Assembly: GCF_001676025.1 (NCBI RefSeq)
Contig: NZ_LZFW01000001.1
Coordinates: 1 to 64,000 of the forward strand
Direction: 5' to 3'
From: Vibrio sp. UCD-FRSSP16_30
Lineage (GTDB): Bacteria > Pseudomonadota > Gammaproteobacteria > Enterobacterales > Vibrionaceae
DNA length: 64,000 nt
Shown: positions 8,753 to 17,605 of the stretch, piece after piece
How the letters are laid out: the number at the start of each line of letters is the position of its first letter
Position numbering within the stretch: position 1 is the first letter of the stretch
Position numbers and translations under genes: made by a program
Notes under the pieces: generated by a model
What the model was told of the DNA's origin: nothing
The model's database searches: none
The model's input: the letters and a program-made list of their open reading frames with translations, nothing else

Positions 8753-9238
8753 ATGAAATGTAAGAGTAGGTGGAAAGAAAAAGGAGTTGTATCCATAGAG
8801 TTTGCTCTGGGAGGGTTTGCATTATTTCTAGCATTATTTTCTGTTTTAGAGTTGGGGCGCTTTTCATTTATTGTGAATCTTACGGATGCCACACTGTCAG
8901 AGAGTACTCGTAAAATTCGTATTTATGATGGACAGACTCTAGGTGCTGTTTACAAAGAGCGATTAGATGAAGTGTTGGAAAGTGATGATTCTTTTTGGAA
9001 TCGACTGGGGTTTCTGAACTACACAGATTTCTCTTTTGTAATTGAAACATACACATCCTTAGAAGCTGTACAACTGCAAACCCCTGTTGCGGGGTGCGAG
9101 CGTTGTCCGTTAGTGATGTATCAGCTGAGTTATCACTACAGCCCTGTTGTATTTGAGACTGTGCTCCCTAGTGCAATCATTTCTCGACGCATTTTAACCG
9201 TTCAAGAGCATGAAGGGTGGGAAGATGAAGAGAGTTAA
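8753..9238 (+). CDS. tadE: TadE-like pseudopilin
   Basis: TadE is a minor pseudopilin processed by TadV. The 161-residue protein starts with a basic segment and the prepilin-like motif KGVVSIEFALGGFALFLALF (residues ~10-29), with the conserved Glu at position +5-like spacing and a hydrophobic helix. The remainder is periplasmic and includes a CERC cysteine pair (~residues 114-117). It begins directly after tadD and overlaps the region of the tadF start. If TadV is inactive, processing of this protein would be affected. Confidence 0.85.
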   Translation: MKCKSRWKEKGVVSIEFALGGFALFLALFSVLELGRFSFIVNLTDATLSESTRKIRIYDGQTLGAVYKERLDEVLESDDSFWNRLGFLNYTDFSFVIETYTSLEAVQLQTPVAGCERCPLVMYQLSYHYSPVVFETVLPSAIISRRILTVQEHEGWEDEES

Positions 9239-9746
9239 TTATCAAAAAGGTGCTTTTACTGTAGAGCTAGCATTTGGCATGACTATCTTAATCATCATGA
9301 TGTTCTTTATTGGTGATTTGGCCGCACTATTATCAGCAAAAACACAATCAGGGCAGGTGAGCTACGCCATTGCTACAGCGACAAAAGAGCGAAGCCGATT
9401 TTTTGAGGGTAGACATACTTTATCTGAAGATGATTTTGACTTACTTAATAGTATTGCGGGCGATATGTTAGAGCACCAAGCCCCTGAAAAACAAGACGGT
9501 TATGGGATTACGATTGAGGGTTTTGATGATAAGGGCTCTGAGTCTTTCACAAAACCTTTTGATGATAACGAAACTTGTCAGCCATCGACCTCCATTGAAC
9601 ATTTAGGTCATCTACGCCCTAAACGAGAGGATGGCGTTATGTTCCCTATTTATCAGGTCACCATCTGCATCAAGATGGAAGGCACGTCACAATATTTTCC
9701 TGGCATGAGATATGTAAAAAGCTCATCGGTGTTGCCAGGACGCTAA
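9225..9746 (+). CDS. tadF: TadF-like pseudopilin
   Basis: The product (173 residues from this ATG) begins MKRVNYQKGAFTVELAFGM, a prepilin-type TadE/TadF leader with the conserved Gly-x-x-x-x-Glu spacing, followed by a hydrophobic helix and a periplasmic domain with two Cys. The ATG at 9225 is preferred because it gives the usual short basic leader and has GGGTGGGAAG before it; an in-frame ATG at 9210 would add five residues. The start overlaps the end of tadE by 14 bases, so translation is likely coupled. Confidence 0.82.
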   Translation: MKRVNYQKGAFTVELAFGMTILIIMMFFIGDLAALLSAKTQSGQVSYAIATATKERSRFFEGRHTLSEDDFDLLNSIAGDMLEHQAPEKQDGYGITIEGFDDKGSESFTKPFDDNETCQPSTSIEHLGHLRPKREDGVMFPIYQVTICIKMEGTSQYFPGMRYVKSSSVLPGR

Positions 9747-9762
9747 CTCAAGGAAGGTTTAG

Positions 9763-11253
9763 ATGAAATATTTTAGGAAACAAAGGGGCGTAGCGATTAT
9801 CGTTATCGCATTAAGTATGGTTGCAATCGGGGGGATGGCGCAACTGGCTATTGAAGGCGGGCGAATGATTCAAGAAACCAATCGTTTGGCTGATGCTTCG
9901 GAAGCAGCGACCCTTGCAGTAGCGATAGCAAATAATACAGAAGAAGGCTATGCAGATAAGGTGGCCCGTGATTATCTTGAGCAGTACTTACCTAATGTTG
10001 CAATCAATGATGTAAAAGTAATTCGCGGGGAAGGTAAAGAAGTTATTGATGGTAATACGCTTTATTATGTTCAATATGAAGTGGAAGCCAATGCCACTTT
10101 TGATGCCCAAATCAACTTTTTGGACAATGATGGTGCGAATATAACTGAAACTCGTTCAGTTGATAATGATGCGATGGCACGCACTTATATGTTGCCATCG
10201 GATTTAGACCTTGTGTTTGTGGCTGATTTTTCTGGATCTATGAATGATCCGTGGGGAGATAAAACCCAACTGCAACATTTAAAAGATCAGGTTGATATAA
10301 TTTCAAAAGACTTGTTGTCTAGCAGTGCGACTAATGCCGGCTATGCTCATCGAATAGGGTTTGTTCCTTTTAATTTAAGGACTAGAGAAAAGTTGGCTGG
10401 TGAAAATGAATACCGTTGTGTGACAGAGCTAGAATATAAAACGAATATTTCTGGTACGAAAATCAATTATACAGGTATAGATTGGCATTACTGGGGAAAG
10501 AAAAATGCAAATGATGTAAGTAACTGTATATCAAAGGAAGGAGTCTGTGAAAAAAATACGAACTTACAAAAACAAGCGTCTTTTATAGATGATGTGTTTA
10601 AAAAATCAAAAAGTGAAGTTATCAACAATAGTTATTATCGTTATCCGGATCCTAAATTCTATGTTGATATAGATAAAACAGCCATAAATTGGTTAGAATC
10701 GAAAACTAAAGTTAGTAATTTACATCCGGAAGCTAGTAATACTGGTACTAATTTATTTCATACAGGCATGTGTGGAGATGCAGCAAAATTTGAGTCAATA
10801 CACTTATCTTTAGAAGCCCCTGCAGTAGAAGAGATGAAAGCAAGTGGTTGGACATCTGTTTACCAAGGGTTAATTCGTGGAGCTCAAATTCTTGCTGAAG
10901 GACGAACGACTTTAGATGATCCAGATAAAAGTGATAAATATCATGAGCGAGCTCAAATGCTATTGATTCTTAGCGACGGGCAAGAGAACCCTTATCAAAG
11001 TACCTTCACCGACCTGGTTAATGCGGGGCTTTGTTCGAATATTCGTGAACATTTTATTGAGCATGATAGTCCTTTATATATTGGTGTTATAGGTATCAAC
11101 TTTGATGCATCTGAAGAATCAGAATTCCATAAATGCGCCGATGGAATTATCGATGTAAGTCATAGCCAAGATCTTCTCGATAAAATCCAAGAGCTAATCC
11201 AAAAAGGTGCCGCCACCAACGGCGTATCTCGCCTATACGATAAAACACTGTAA
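9763..11253 (+). CDS. tadG: TadG-like protein with von Willebrand A domain
   Basis: TadG proteins are anchored in the inner membrane by an N-terminal helix (here residues ~8-28, with the pilus-like GVAIIVIALSM) and extend into the periplasm. The 496-residue protein has a vWA domain with a MIDAS DFSGS motif (residues ~154-158) preceded by DLDLVFVA, and later the conserved LLILSDGQENPY. Length is typical. Several Cys residues in the central insert (CVTELEY, NCISKEGVCEK) suggest disulphides. A strong AAGGAAGG ribosome binding site precedes the ATG. Its role in pilus biogenesis is not well defined. Confidence 0.87.
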   Translation: MKYFRKQRGVAIIVIALSMVAIGGMAQLAIEGGRMIQETNRLADASEAATLAVAIANNTEEGYADKVARDYLEQYLPNVAINDVKVIRGEGKEVIDGNTLYYVQYEVEANATFDAQINFLDNDGANITETRSVDNDAMARTYMLPSDLDLVFVADFSGSMNDPWGDKTQLQHLKDQVDIISKDLLSSSATNAGYAHRIGFVPFNLRTREKLAGENEYRCVTELEYKTNISGTKINYTGIDWHYWGKKNANDVSNCISKEGVCEKNTNLQKQASFIDDVFKKSKSEVINNSYYRYPDPKFYVDIDKTAINWLESKTKVSNLHPEASNTGTNLFHTGMCGDAAKFESIHLSLEAPAVEEMKASGWTSVYQGLIRGAQILAEGRTTLDDPDKSDKYHERAQMLLILSDGQENPYQSTFTDLVNAGLCSNIREHFIEHDSPLYIGVIGINFDASEESEFHKCADGIIDVSHSQDLLDKIQELIQKGAATNGVSRLYDKTL

Positions 11254-11262
11254 GGAAAGATT

Positions 11263-11901
11263 ATGAGATTATTAGTCGGTGCATTTTCATTAGGTCTTTT
11301 CGCTTTTAGCGCGTATGCAGCTGATTCTGCAGTGAATGCCAATATAGAGCAATTATGTTCTACCGAACATATGTTGGTTAAGCACTCTGTCACTATTGGA
11401 GAAGCTTATGCGGTTGCGGGGAATCGTGGACAGCATTATCAAATTCAACCGTCATTAAATAATGAGCAGAAATCTAAATTGAAAACTACACCTATTTCAT
11501 TAGATGAGGGGTGCTTTGAGTATCTCAACAGTAATAATCTATTACAGGTTGATTCTAGCGGTGTGATTGCGCGGGTGTATTTTAATTTTGATCAAAGTGA
11601 TTTAACGGAGACCTCTAAGGTTACGTTAACGGCGCTGGCTCAGCGTTTAAAAGATCTTAATGAAGTGCCGAAGTTAGAGGTTGTGGGTCATACCGATAAT
11701 GTGGGCAGTGATGAATATAATAAAAAGCTAGGAGAGCATCGCGCTCAGACCAGTAAAGTGTATTTGGTTGAAAATGACATTACTAAAGAGATACTTTCAG
11801 CACATTCAGCCAGTTTTTCTCAGCCGCTAAAAGACAATGATACTGAGCAAGGACGAGCGGCGAATCGTAGAGTTGAGATTAAGATCTCAGACCCATCTTA
11901 A
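11263..11901 (+). CDS. OmpA-family peptidoglycan-binding protein of the tad locus
   Basis: The 212-residue protein has a signal peptide (cleavage after AYA, ~residue 19), a short N-terminal region with two Cys, and a C-terminal OmpA domain (residues ~100-212). Characteristic elements are YFNFDQSDL, VVGHTDNVGSDEYN and the terminal GRAANRRVEIKI, with the Asp and Arg residues that bind diaminopimelate. It probably tethers the Tad apparatus to peptidoglycan. It follows tadG by nine bases with an AAGGAAAG ribosome binding site and is the last gene before a terminator-like hairpin, so it most likely closes the tad operon. Confidence 0.88.
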   Translation: MRLLVGAFSLGLFAFSAYAADSAVNANIEQLCSTEHMLVKHSVTIGEAYAVAGNRGQHYQIQPSLNNEQKSKLKTTPISLDEGCFEYLNSNNLLQVDSSGVIARVYFNFDQSDLTETSKVTLTALAQRLKDLNEVPKLEVVGHTDNVGSDEYNKKLGEHRAQTSKVYLVENDITKEILSAHSASFSQPLKDNDTEQGRAANRRVEIKISDPS

Positions 11902-11946
11902 ACTGTTTGAATATACCGCTCATTTCGCTAACGTATATAACAACTT

Positions 11947-11987
11947 AGCCGATACGCTTTAATAAGTGCTATCGGCTTATTTCTTTC
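11947..11987 (+). terminator. Hairpin after the tad/ompA operon
   Basis: AGCCGATA (11947-11954) pairs with TATCGGCT (11970-11977) around a 15-base loop, followed by TATTTCTTT. It sits 45 bases after the OmpA-family gene and probably ends tad transcription. The T tract is interrupted, so it may be weak. Confidence 0.55.
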
Positions 11988-12005
11988 TAATACAGCAAAT
12001 CTCTT

Positions 12006-13361
12006 ATGACCTTATCTAGTAAACACAAACGATTCTCCTTTAGCGCACTCGCATTGTTAGTAATTGCGATGTTCAGTTTAAATTTGTACTTACTGCCAGA
12101 TGAGCAAGTACTGCTTTATGATACAAAGCGACTGTTTTTATGTGCTTTGGTTGTGCTTACTTGTATCAGCCTTATGTTTTCTGGTGAGTTAAGGCGTCAA
12201 ATTATTCATCGTTATGTTAGTGCAAGTATTGCAGTGCGTATTTTGATTGCGACATTCTTTGTTTTTGCTCTGGTAGCTGAATTGTTTGGGCTTTATCCTG
12301 AAAAGGGAATAGTTCTTTACTTCTATTTTGTTGGTCTACTGTTTTTAATCCTTTGTTTTTCTTTAGAACAACCATCTCGAAGCAGCTTTAAGCTTATTTC
12401 TCTCATTATTTTCTGTAGTTTTCTATCGGTTTTTATCGGTTATTCTGTGGCTACTTTTTGGGGAGATGGAGCAACAATCTTCACCATTTTAAGCTATGTA
12501 AATCCTCGATTTCTAAATCAAGTTCAAATTTGGCTCGTTATCCCAAGCTTATATATGGTTTTAGTATCCAAAGATAAGGCGAGTTATCTATTTCCAATTC
12601 TTAATTTTGCCATGATGTTTGCATTGGATGCACGAGGTTTGGCGATTGCTTCTTTGGGGGGGATAGTGTTGTGGTTATTAATAGATAAGCACAACCGTTA
12701 TGCTATTTTTAAAATATCATTACTTTCTCTCATATTGGGTTTATTGGTATCGGTGATCTTTTTATCACCATTACCTAGCTATTTAATGCATGGTCAAGGA
12801 TCTCAAACGTTACTTGATCTACGAGATACGACAGCTGATAGGTGGACTTTGTGGCAATACGTTATTGAGCAAGCTAAGTTTTTTGGGTTGGGTGGTAATG
12901 GTTTTGTCTGTACTTCTATTCGTGAAATTCGTCCTCACAACTCAGTGCTATATGTATTACTCAACTGGGGCGTTATTCCTGCGATATGTTATATCTCTTT
13001 AGGACTAATCCTTCTAAAACAAGTGATCTCTGAAACTCACATCCGTTACCGTATTATCGGTCTAACTCTATTGTCTGGGCTTGCACATAGTTTAGTTTCA
13101 GGAGTCCTAGATTCTCCTCTAAGTCTCTTATTGGCCTGCCTATTCACAGGATGGTTCTGCGGAAGAAAGCCTCTAATAAAATCGACAACCAAACCCACCC
13201 CTCGTTGGGCGCACATTGCATTAATTACTGTTGCAGTGCTGTGCATCGTTTCTGTGAGCTATAAAGTGAGCATTCGTGTGCAAAATAACTTCTATATCGA
13301 TCATGTAGAGGAAGTTCTAAGACCTCAATTTTGGCTAGGTAATAATTGCCCTAACAAATAA
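12006..13361 (+). CDS. O-antigen ligase/polymerase-like membrane protein
   Basis: This 451-residue protein has about 11-12 hydrophobic segments and the Wzy/WaaL-type conserved patch: a periplasmic loop with an HNS motif before a membrane segment (RPHNSVLYVLLNWGVI, residues ~310-325). Family members transfer or polymerise lipid-linked glycans (O-antigen ligase WaaL, polymerase Wzy, or protein O-oligosaccharyltransferase PglL). No LPS or polysaccharide genes are next to it; it sits 104 bases after the tad locus on the same strand. That makes pilin or other surface-protein glycosylation a possible role, which is inference. Sequence alone does not separate ligase from polymerase. Confidence 0.7.
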   Translation: MTLSSKHKRFSFSALALLVIAMFSLNLYLLPDEQVLLYDTKRLFLCALVVLTCISLMFSGELRRQIIHRYVSASIAVRILIATFFVFALVAELFGLYPEKGIVLYFYFVGLLFLILCFSLEQPSRSSFKLISLIIFCSFLSVFIGYSVATFWGDGATIFTILSYVNPRFLNQVQIWLVIPSLYMVLVSKDKASYLFPILNFAMMFALDARGLAIASLGGIVLWLLIDKHNRYAIFKISLLSLILGLLVSVIFLSPLPSYLMHGQGSQTLLDLRDTTADRWTLWQYVIEQAKFFGLGGNGFVCTSIREIRPHNSVLYVLLNWGVIPAICYISLGLILLKQVISETHIRYRIIGLTLLSGLAHSLVSGVLDSPLSLLLACLFTGWFCGRKPLIKSTTKPTPRWAHIALITVAVLCIVSVSYKVSIRVQNNFYIDHVEEVLRPQFWLGNNCPNK

Positions 13362-13676
13362 CTACTCAACAGGTTTCATTTGAGTTAACACATTCATGAG
13401 GATTATGGAGTGGTTTTGATGTCAATAGTGAGACCTATCGCAAATAACTGATTTACTTAATATTATTGAAATAGAAATATCATTAAATTCTATGTATAAG
13501 TACGGGTTAGATAGTTTGGTTTCATATGTCATTTTTTGATGAATCGAAAATCCAAGCAAAAAAGCAGTCATAAATAGATTGCAAATAACTCAATGGCTAA
13601 CTAGCCGCGTGACATAGAAAGTTGTGGTTTATTTTAGCTCATGGGATGAGCGCGATTATTAGGTTTTAAATAAACA
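13362..13676. other. Non-coding stretch, nothing recognised
   Basis: These 315 bases between the O-antigen-ligase-like gene and a LysR regulator are AT-rich. No coding frame, convincing terminator, RNA gene or repeat was recognised. It must hold the promoter of the LysR gene but no clear -35/-10 pair could be chosen. Confidence 0.5.
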
Positions 13677-14591
13677 ATGATTGAAGCAATAGAAGCTTTC
13701 ATATTAGCAGCAGAGAATAATTCATTTAGCATTGCTGCAAAAAAATTGGGGAAAAGTCAGTCTGCGGTAAGTCAGTTGATCCATAATCTAGAAATAGACT
13801 TGGGCTATGAACTGTTTACTCGAAAAGGGCGTTTTATCTCTCTTAACGATAATGGACATGCATTATTGAAACAAGCGCGGCTGGTTAAAGCGCAGTACAC
13901 TCGTTTTGTGACTCATGCGGAGCAACTCAAAACCAACCAAAAGCAGCGTATCAACATCGGGATTGATCCACTGCTTTGCCCAAAAAATACCACTCGACTG
14001 ATTCAACAATTTGAAGTGACTTTTTCTTCAGTCGAAGTGCACCTTGTTTATCGAGATAGCCAATCGTTGAATACACTTTTGCTCGCAAAAGAGTTGGACA
14101 TTGTGATTGGTGGCAATGATGACTTCTTGCCATCATCGGAGTTTCATACTGAAAGTATTGGTTCTGTCGAGAATATTTGGATAGCGCAAGAGCAGTCTAT
14201 TGCACGTATTAACTCAGCTGAACAGCTATTTGAGTTGAGTTCTTATCGCTATTTAATTCCACCCCAATTTGAAACGGAAGCATTAAAAGCGATTACCGAT
14301 ATTGCCTCGGTTTGGCGTATTGATGACATCAATACCTTGTATAAAATGTGTGAGTCGGGCTCAAATATTGCCTGCATTCCACATAATGCATTGGTTACTC
14401 TGTCACAACATGAAAACTTGCGAGTGATCAGCTCTCGTCTATTACCAAAAGTGAAAAAAGGCTTAGCCCTGAGTTGGTATTTGGATTCTCGCACTACGCC
14501 ATTTTGTCATTGGATTAGCCAATCGTTACAAAATAACCCGAATGCAACTCCAAATGCTAACCTAGTTTCGCGAGTTTTAGCCCCCGCCTAA
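13677..14591 (+). CDS. LysR-family transcriptional regulator
   Basis: The 304-residue protein has an N-terminal winged helix-turn-helix (residues ~1-60, with SIAAKKLGKSQSAVSQLIH and the LysR LGYELFTRKGR segment) and a C-terminal periplasmic-binding-like effector domain (residues ~90-290). The target and inducer cannot be read from sequence. Neither neighbour is divergent from it, so the usual LysR rule of regulating an adjacent divergent gene gives no hint. It is followed by a hairpin and then the ccm operon. Confidence 0.85.
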   Translation: MIEAIEAFILAAENNSFSIAAKKLGKSQSAVSQLIHNLEIDLGYELFTRKGRFISLNDNGHALLKQARLVKAQYTRFVTHAEQLKTNQKQRINIGIDPLLCPKNTTRLIQQFEVTFSSVEVHLVYRDSQSLNTLLLAKELDIVIGGNDDFLPSSEFHTESIGSVENIWIAQEQSIARINSAEQLFELSSYRYLIPPQFETEALKAITDIASVWRIDDINTLYKMCESGSNIACIPHNALVTLSQHENLRVISSRLLPKVKKGLALSWYLDSRTTPFCHWISQSLQNNPNATPNANLVSRVLAPA

Positions 14592-14619
14592 TCTGTTTGC
14601 AATGACGAACTTTATGCAC

Positions 14620-14643
14620 AAAGCCTAGTACTGACTAGGCTTT
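14620..14643 (+). terminator. Hairpin after the LysR gene
   Basis: AAAGCCTAGT (14620-14629) pairs with ACTAGGCTTT (14634-14643) around a four-base loop, 28 bases after the LysR stop. The T tract is only the three T of the stem plus scattered T. Confidence 0.6.
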
Positions 14644-14838
14644 GTTACGTTTGGTTTAGCAACAATTAAACTTTGGCAAGCATATCTATGCAGATTTCCA
14701 GTTAATGGGTCAGAAATTTGATGCGCTTCAAATCGTTGCGAGAGAGTTACGGAAAACCTTCGATTTCGCTTATAACTTAGGCGCTTAGGCTGTATGGACG
14801 TTAAGGCCTTGTGATATTATAGCCACTCGTTTTCATAG

Positions 14839-15468
14839 ATGAATTTGTTGATGCTACAAGTTACTGAACTATCTGCAATTAGAGATGAAAGAATTTTATT
14901 TGATGACCTGTCTTTTAATATGCAGGCTGGCGATCTCGTGCAAGTTGAGGGGCGTAATGGCACCGGTAAAACTACCTTGCTACGAATCATCGCAGGGCTA
15001 GGAGACAAAGAATCGGGAGAGATAAAGTGGAAACAACAATCCATTTTTTCTGATCGTGAAAGCTTTCATCAAGACTTATTGTTTTTAGGGCATCAAACGG
15101 GCATTAAACGAGATTTAAGTGCGTATGAAAACTTATCTTTTTACCTTAGCTTTAGTGACCAGTCGTACACTCAAGATGAAGTTTGGCAGGCATTGACTAA
15201 AGTGGGACTTGCCGGACGTGAAGATGTTCCTGTCGCAACATTGTCAGCCGGTCAGCAAAGACGTGTGGCACTGGCAAGGCTGTGGCTAAGTAAGCACCCT
15301 CTATGGATTTTAGATGAGCCGCTGACTGCAATCGATAAGCAAGGCGTTAAAGTATTAGAGCAATTGTTTGTGCAGCACACAGAGCAGGGCGGCATGGTGT
15401 TATTAACCACTCACCAAGATTTGTTTGAAAATAGCACAAAACTTCGCAAGATAAGGTTGGGACACTGA
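14839..15468 (+). CDS. ccmA: CcmA, ATP-binding subunit of the heme-handling ABC transporter
   Basis: CcmA is the ATPase of the CcmABCD complex; ATP hydrolysis releases holo-CcmE from CcmC. The 209-residue protein has Walker [10 protein letters not shown] (residues ~39-47), the signature LSAGQQRR (~137-144) and Walker B LWILDEP (~155-161). An ATG at 14851 (MLQVTELSA) matches the usual family start better than the one at 14839; neither has a clear ribosome binding site. It is the first gene of a nine-gene System I operon on the plus strand, followed with a one-base overlap by ccmB. Confidence 0.93.
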   Translation: MNLLMLQVTELSAIRDERILFDDLSFNMQAGDLVQVEGRNGTGKTTLLRIIAGLGDKESGEIKWKQQSIFSDRESFHQDLLFLGHQTGIKRDLSAYENLSFYLSFSDQSYTQDEVWQALTKVGLAGREDVPVATLSAGQQRRVALARLWLSKHPLWILDEPLTAIDKQGVKVLEQLFVQHTEQGGMVLLTTHQDLFENSTKLRKIRLGH

Positions 15469-16136
15469 TGCTAAACCATATGGGGTCGATTATCCGCCGC
15501 GAGCTTTTGATCGCATTTCGACGCCGCGCCGACATTTTCAATCCGCTGTGGTTTTTTATCATAGTGATCACCTTATTCCCTCTGGGTATCGGTCCTGAGC
15601 CAAATCTACTTATTCGTATCGCGCCGGGCATTATCTGGGTGGCCGCGCTTTTGGCTGCATTATTGTCACTTGAACGATTGTTTAAAGATGACTACCAAGA
15701 CGGCGCTTTAGAGCAACTAATGCTACAGCCATTACCTCTGCCGCTAGTGGTGATCTCTAAAGTGATTGCCCACTGGATCCTAACGGGCTTGCCTCTGATT
15801 TTAATTAGTCCGTTATTAGCAGTATTGCTTAGCCTTAGCTGGGACTCGTGGATTGCAGTGCTAGTGACATTACTTCTTGGTACACCAACCTTGAGCTTCT
15901 TAGGCGCAATTGGAGTTGGTTTAACCGTTGGATTACAAAAGGGTGGGGTTTTACTTAGCCTGCTTATTTTACCTCTTTATATACCGGTTCTCATTTTTGC
16001 TACATCCGCAATTGATGTAGCCAGTGCCGGCGCATCTTATAACGGTCAATTGGCGGTTATGGGCGCAATTTTAGTAGCTTCAATTACATTAACGCCTTTT
16101 GCGACGAGCGCGGCATTGCGCGTCTCAGTCAATTAA
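15468..16136 (+). CDS. ccmB: CcmB, membrane subunit of the heme ABC transporter
   Basis: The 222-residue protein has six hydrophobic segments and the CcmB-type N-terminus (IIRRELLIAFRRRADI, residues ~6-21). The cytoplasmic motif LERLFKDDYQDGALEQL (~67-83) is diagnostic of the family. It pairs with CcmA and CcmC. Length is typical and no lesion was seen. Confidence 0.93.
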   Translation: MLNHMGSIIRRELLIAFRRRADIFNPLWFFIIVITLFPLGIGPEPNLLIRIAPGIIWVAALLAALLSLERLFKDDYQDGALEQLMLQPLPLPLVVISKVIAHWILTGLPLILISPLLAVLLSLSWDSWIAVLVTLLLGTPTLSFLGAIGVGLTVGLQKGGVLLSLLILPLYIPVLIFATSAIDVASAGASYNGQLAVMGAILVASITLTPFATSAALRVSVN

Positions 16137-16163
16137 TTTTAATTTCTCAGAGAGTAAAAAAAC

Positions 16164-16913
16164 ATGTGGAAGTGGCTCCATCCTTACGCAAAATCTGAAG
16201 CAACCTACCAACTGAGTGGGAAGCTGCAACCGTGGTTTACCGCTTTAGCTTTATTGTGTCTTACCTGCGGGACTGTGTGGGGTTTGGCGTTTGCGCCAAG
16301 TGATTACCAGCAAGGTGACAGCTTTAGAATTATCTATATCCATGTGCCATCGGCTATTTGGTCAATGGGCGCTTATATGGCAATGGCGATTGCCGCTTTT
16401 GTTGGTTTGGTTTGGCAGTTGCGACTGGCTAGCCTGGCGGCGCTGGCAATTGCGCCAATTGGCGCGGTATTTACTTTTATCGCTTTGGTGACTGGCGCTA
16501 TATGGGGTAAACCTATGTGGGGCACATGGTGGGTATGGGATGCACGCTTAACCTCTGAGCTAGTTCTATTGTTTGTTTATCTTGGGGTGATTGGTTTGTA
16601 TCACGCTTTTGATGATCAAAAAACAGCGGCCAAAGCAGCCGGTATTTTAGCGGTTGTTGGCGTTATTAATCTGCCGATTATCCATTTCTCTGTGGAATGG
16701 TGGAACACCCTACACCAAGGTGCAAGTATTACAAAATTTGCTAAACCATCGATATCTAACGATATGTTGTGGCCTCTGCTACTCAATATTTTTGGCTTTG
16801 CCTTTTTCCTAGGTTCGGTTTCTATGATTCGTTTTAGAACGGCGATTTTACAAAAAGAAGCTCATCGACCTTGGGTTCAGCAACTTGCTAAACGCACATT
16901 TATCAAAGGGTAA
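16164..16913 (+). CDS. ccmC: CcmC heme transfer protein
   Basis: CcmC binds heme and loads it covalently onto CcmE on the periplasmic side. The 249-residue protein has six membrane segments, the WWD-type signature around WGTWWVWDARLTSE (residues ~120-133) and two conserved external His residues, one in the YIHVPSA motif (~59-65) and one in the HFSVEWWNTLHQG region (~175-187). A GAGAGT ribosome binding site lies upstream. It follows ccmB by 27 bases. Confidence 0.94.
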   Translation: MWKWLHPYAKSEATYQLSGKLQPWFTALALLCLTCGTVWGLAFAPSDYQQGDSFRIIYIHVPSAIWSMGAYMAMAIAAFVGLVWQLRLASLAALAIAPIGAVFTFIALVTGAIWGKPMWGTWWVWDARLTSELVLLFVYLGVIGLYHAFDDQKTAAKAAGILAVVGVINLPIIHFSVEWWNTLHQGASITKFAKPSISNDMLWPLLLNIFGFAFFLGSVSMIRFRTAILQKEAHRPWVQQLAKRTFIKG

Positions 16914-16916
16914 AGT

Positions 16917-17123
16917 ATGCATTTCGATTCTTTTTCTGAGTTTTTATTAATGGGAGGCTATGCTTCCTACGTTTGGGGCGCCTTTATCATCACCTTTGGT
17001 GCGCTTGGATTATTGTTTGTATTGAGTTGCCGCGAAAGTAAGGCAACCTTAAAAGAAGTGAAAAATAAAATGGATCGCCAAACGCGCATTGACGCGGCTA
17101 AGAATATGGAGAACACCCTATGA
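16917..17123 (+). CDS. ccmD: CcmD small membrane protein
   Basis: The 68-residue product has one membrane helix (residues ~14-36) with the CcmD hallmark [15 protein letters not shown] and a charged cytoplasmic tail. CcmD is needed to release holo-CcmE from the CcmABC complex. It starts three bases after ccmC and its stop overlaps the ccmE start, so it is co-translated. Confidence 0.9.
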   Translation: MHFDSFSEFLLMGGYASYVWGAFIITFGALGLLFVLSCRESKATLKEVKNKMDRQTRIDAAKNMENTL

Positions 17124-17605
17124 ACCCGAGACGTAAAAAAAGAATGGGCTTAATTGTCGCACTATTATTGGGACTAGGGGTGACAGTAGGGCTAATGCTC
17201 TATGCTTTGAATCAAAATATGGATTTGTTCTATACGCCAACTGAAATCGTGAATGGCAAACCAAACGGTGAAAAACCTCATGTTGGTCAGCGTTTGCGTA
17301 TTGGCGGAATGGTGGTAGCAGGAAGCGTTTCTCGCGATTCACAATCACTACAAGTTTCGTTTGATGTTGCCGATGTAGGCCCTGCGGTCACGGTGACTTA
17401 TGATGGCATCTTGCCGGATTTATTCCGTGAAGGACAAGGCATTGTCGCGCAAGGCGTATTAAAAGACAGCCACACGGTTGAAGCATTTGAAGTGCTTGCA
17501 AAACATGATGAAGAATATATGCCACCTGAAATTGCAGAAGCAATGAAGGTTGTTCATGAGCCTCTTGAGTACACTCAAGAACAAAAACAAGGAAGCGGTC
17601 AATGA
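17120..17605 (+). CDS. ccmE: CcmE periplasmic heme chaperone
   Basis: CcmE carries heme through a covalent bond to a conserved His and passes it to CcmF. The 161-residue protein has a basic N-terminus, one membrane anchor (residues ~9-28), an OB-fold domain and the heme-binding [11 protein letters not shown] segment (His ~130, Tyr ~134). The flexible acidic C-terminal tail is typical. The start overlaps ccmD and the stop overlaps ccmF by four bases. Confidence 0.94.
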   Translation: MNPRRKKRMGLIVALLLGLGVTVGLMLYALNQNMDLFYTPTEIVNGKPNGEKPHVGQRLRIGGMVVAGSVSRDSQSLQVSFDVADVGPAVTVTYDGILPDLFREGQGIVAQGVLKDSHTVEAFEVLAKHDEEYMPPEIAEAMKVVHEPLEYTQEQKQGSGQ

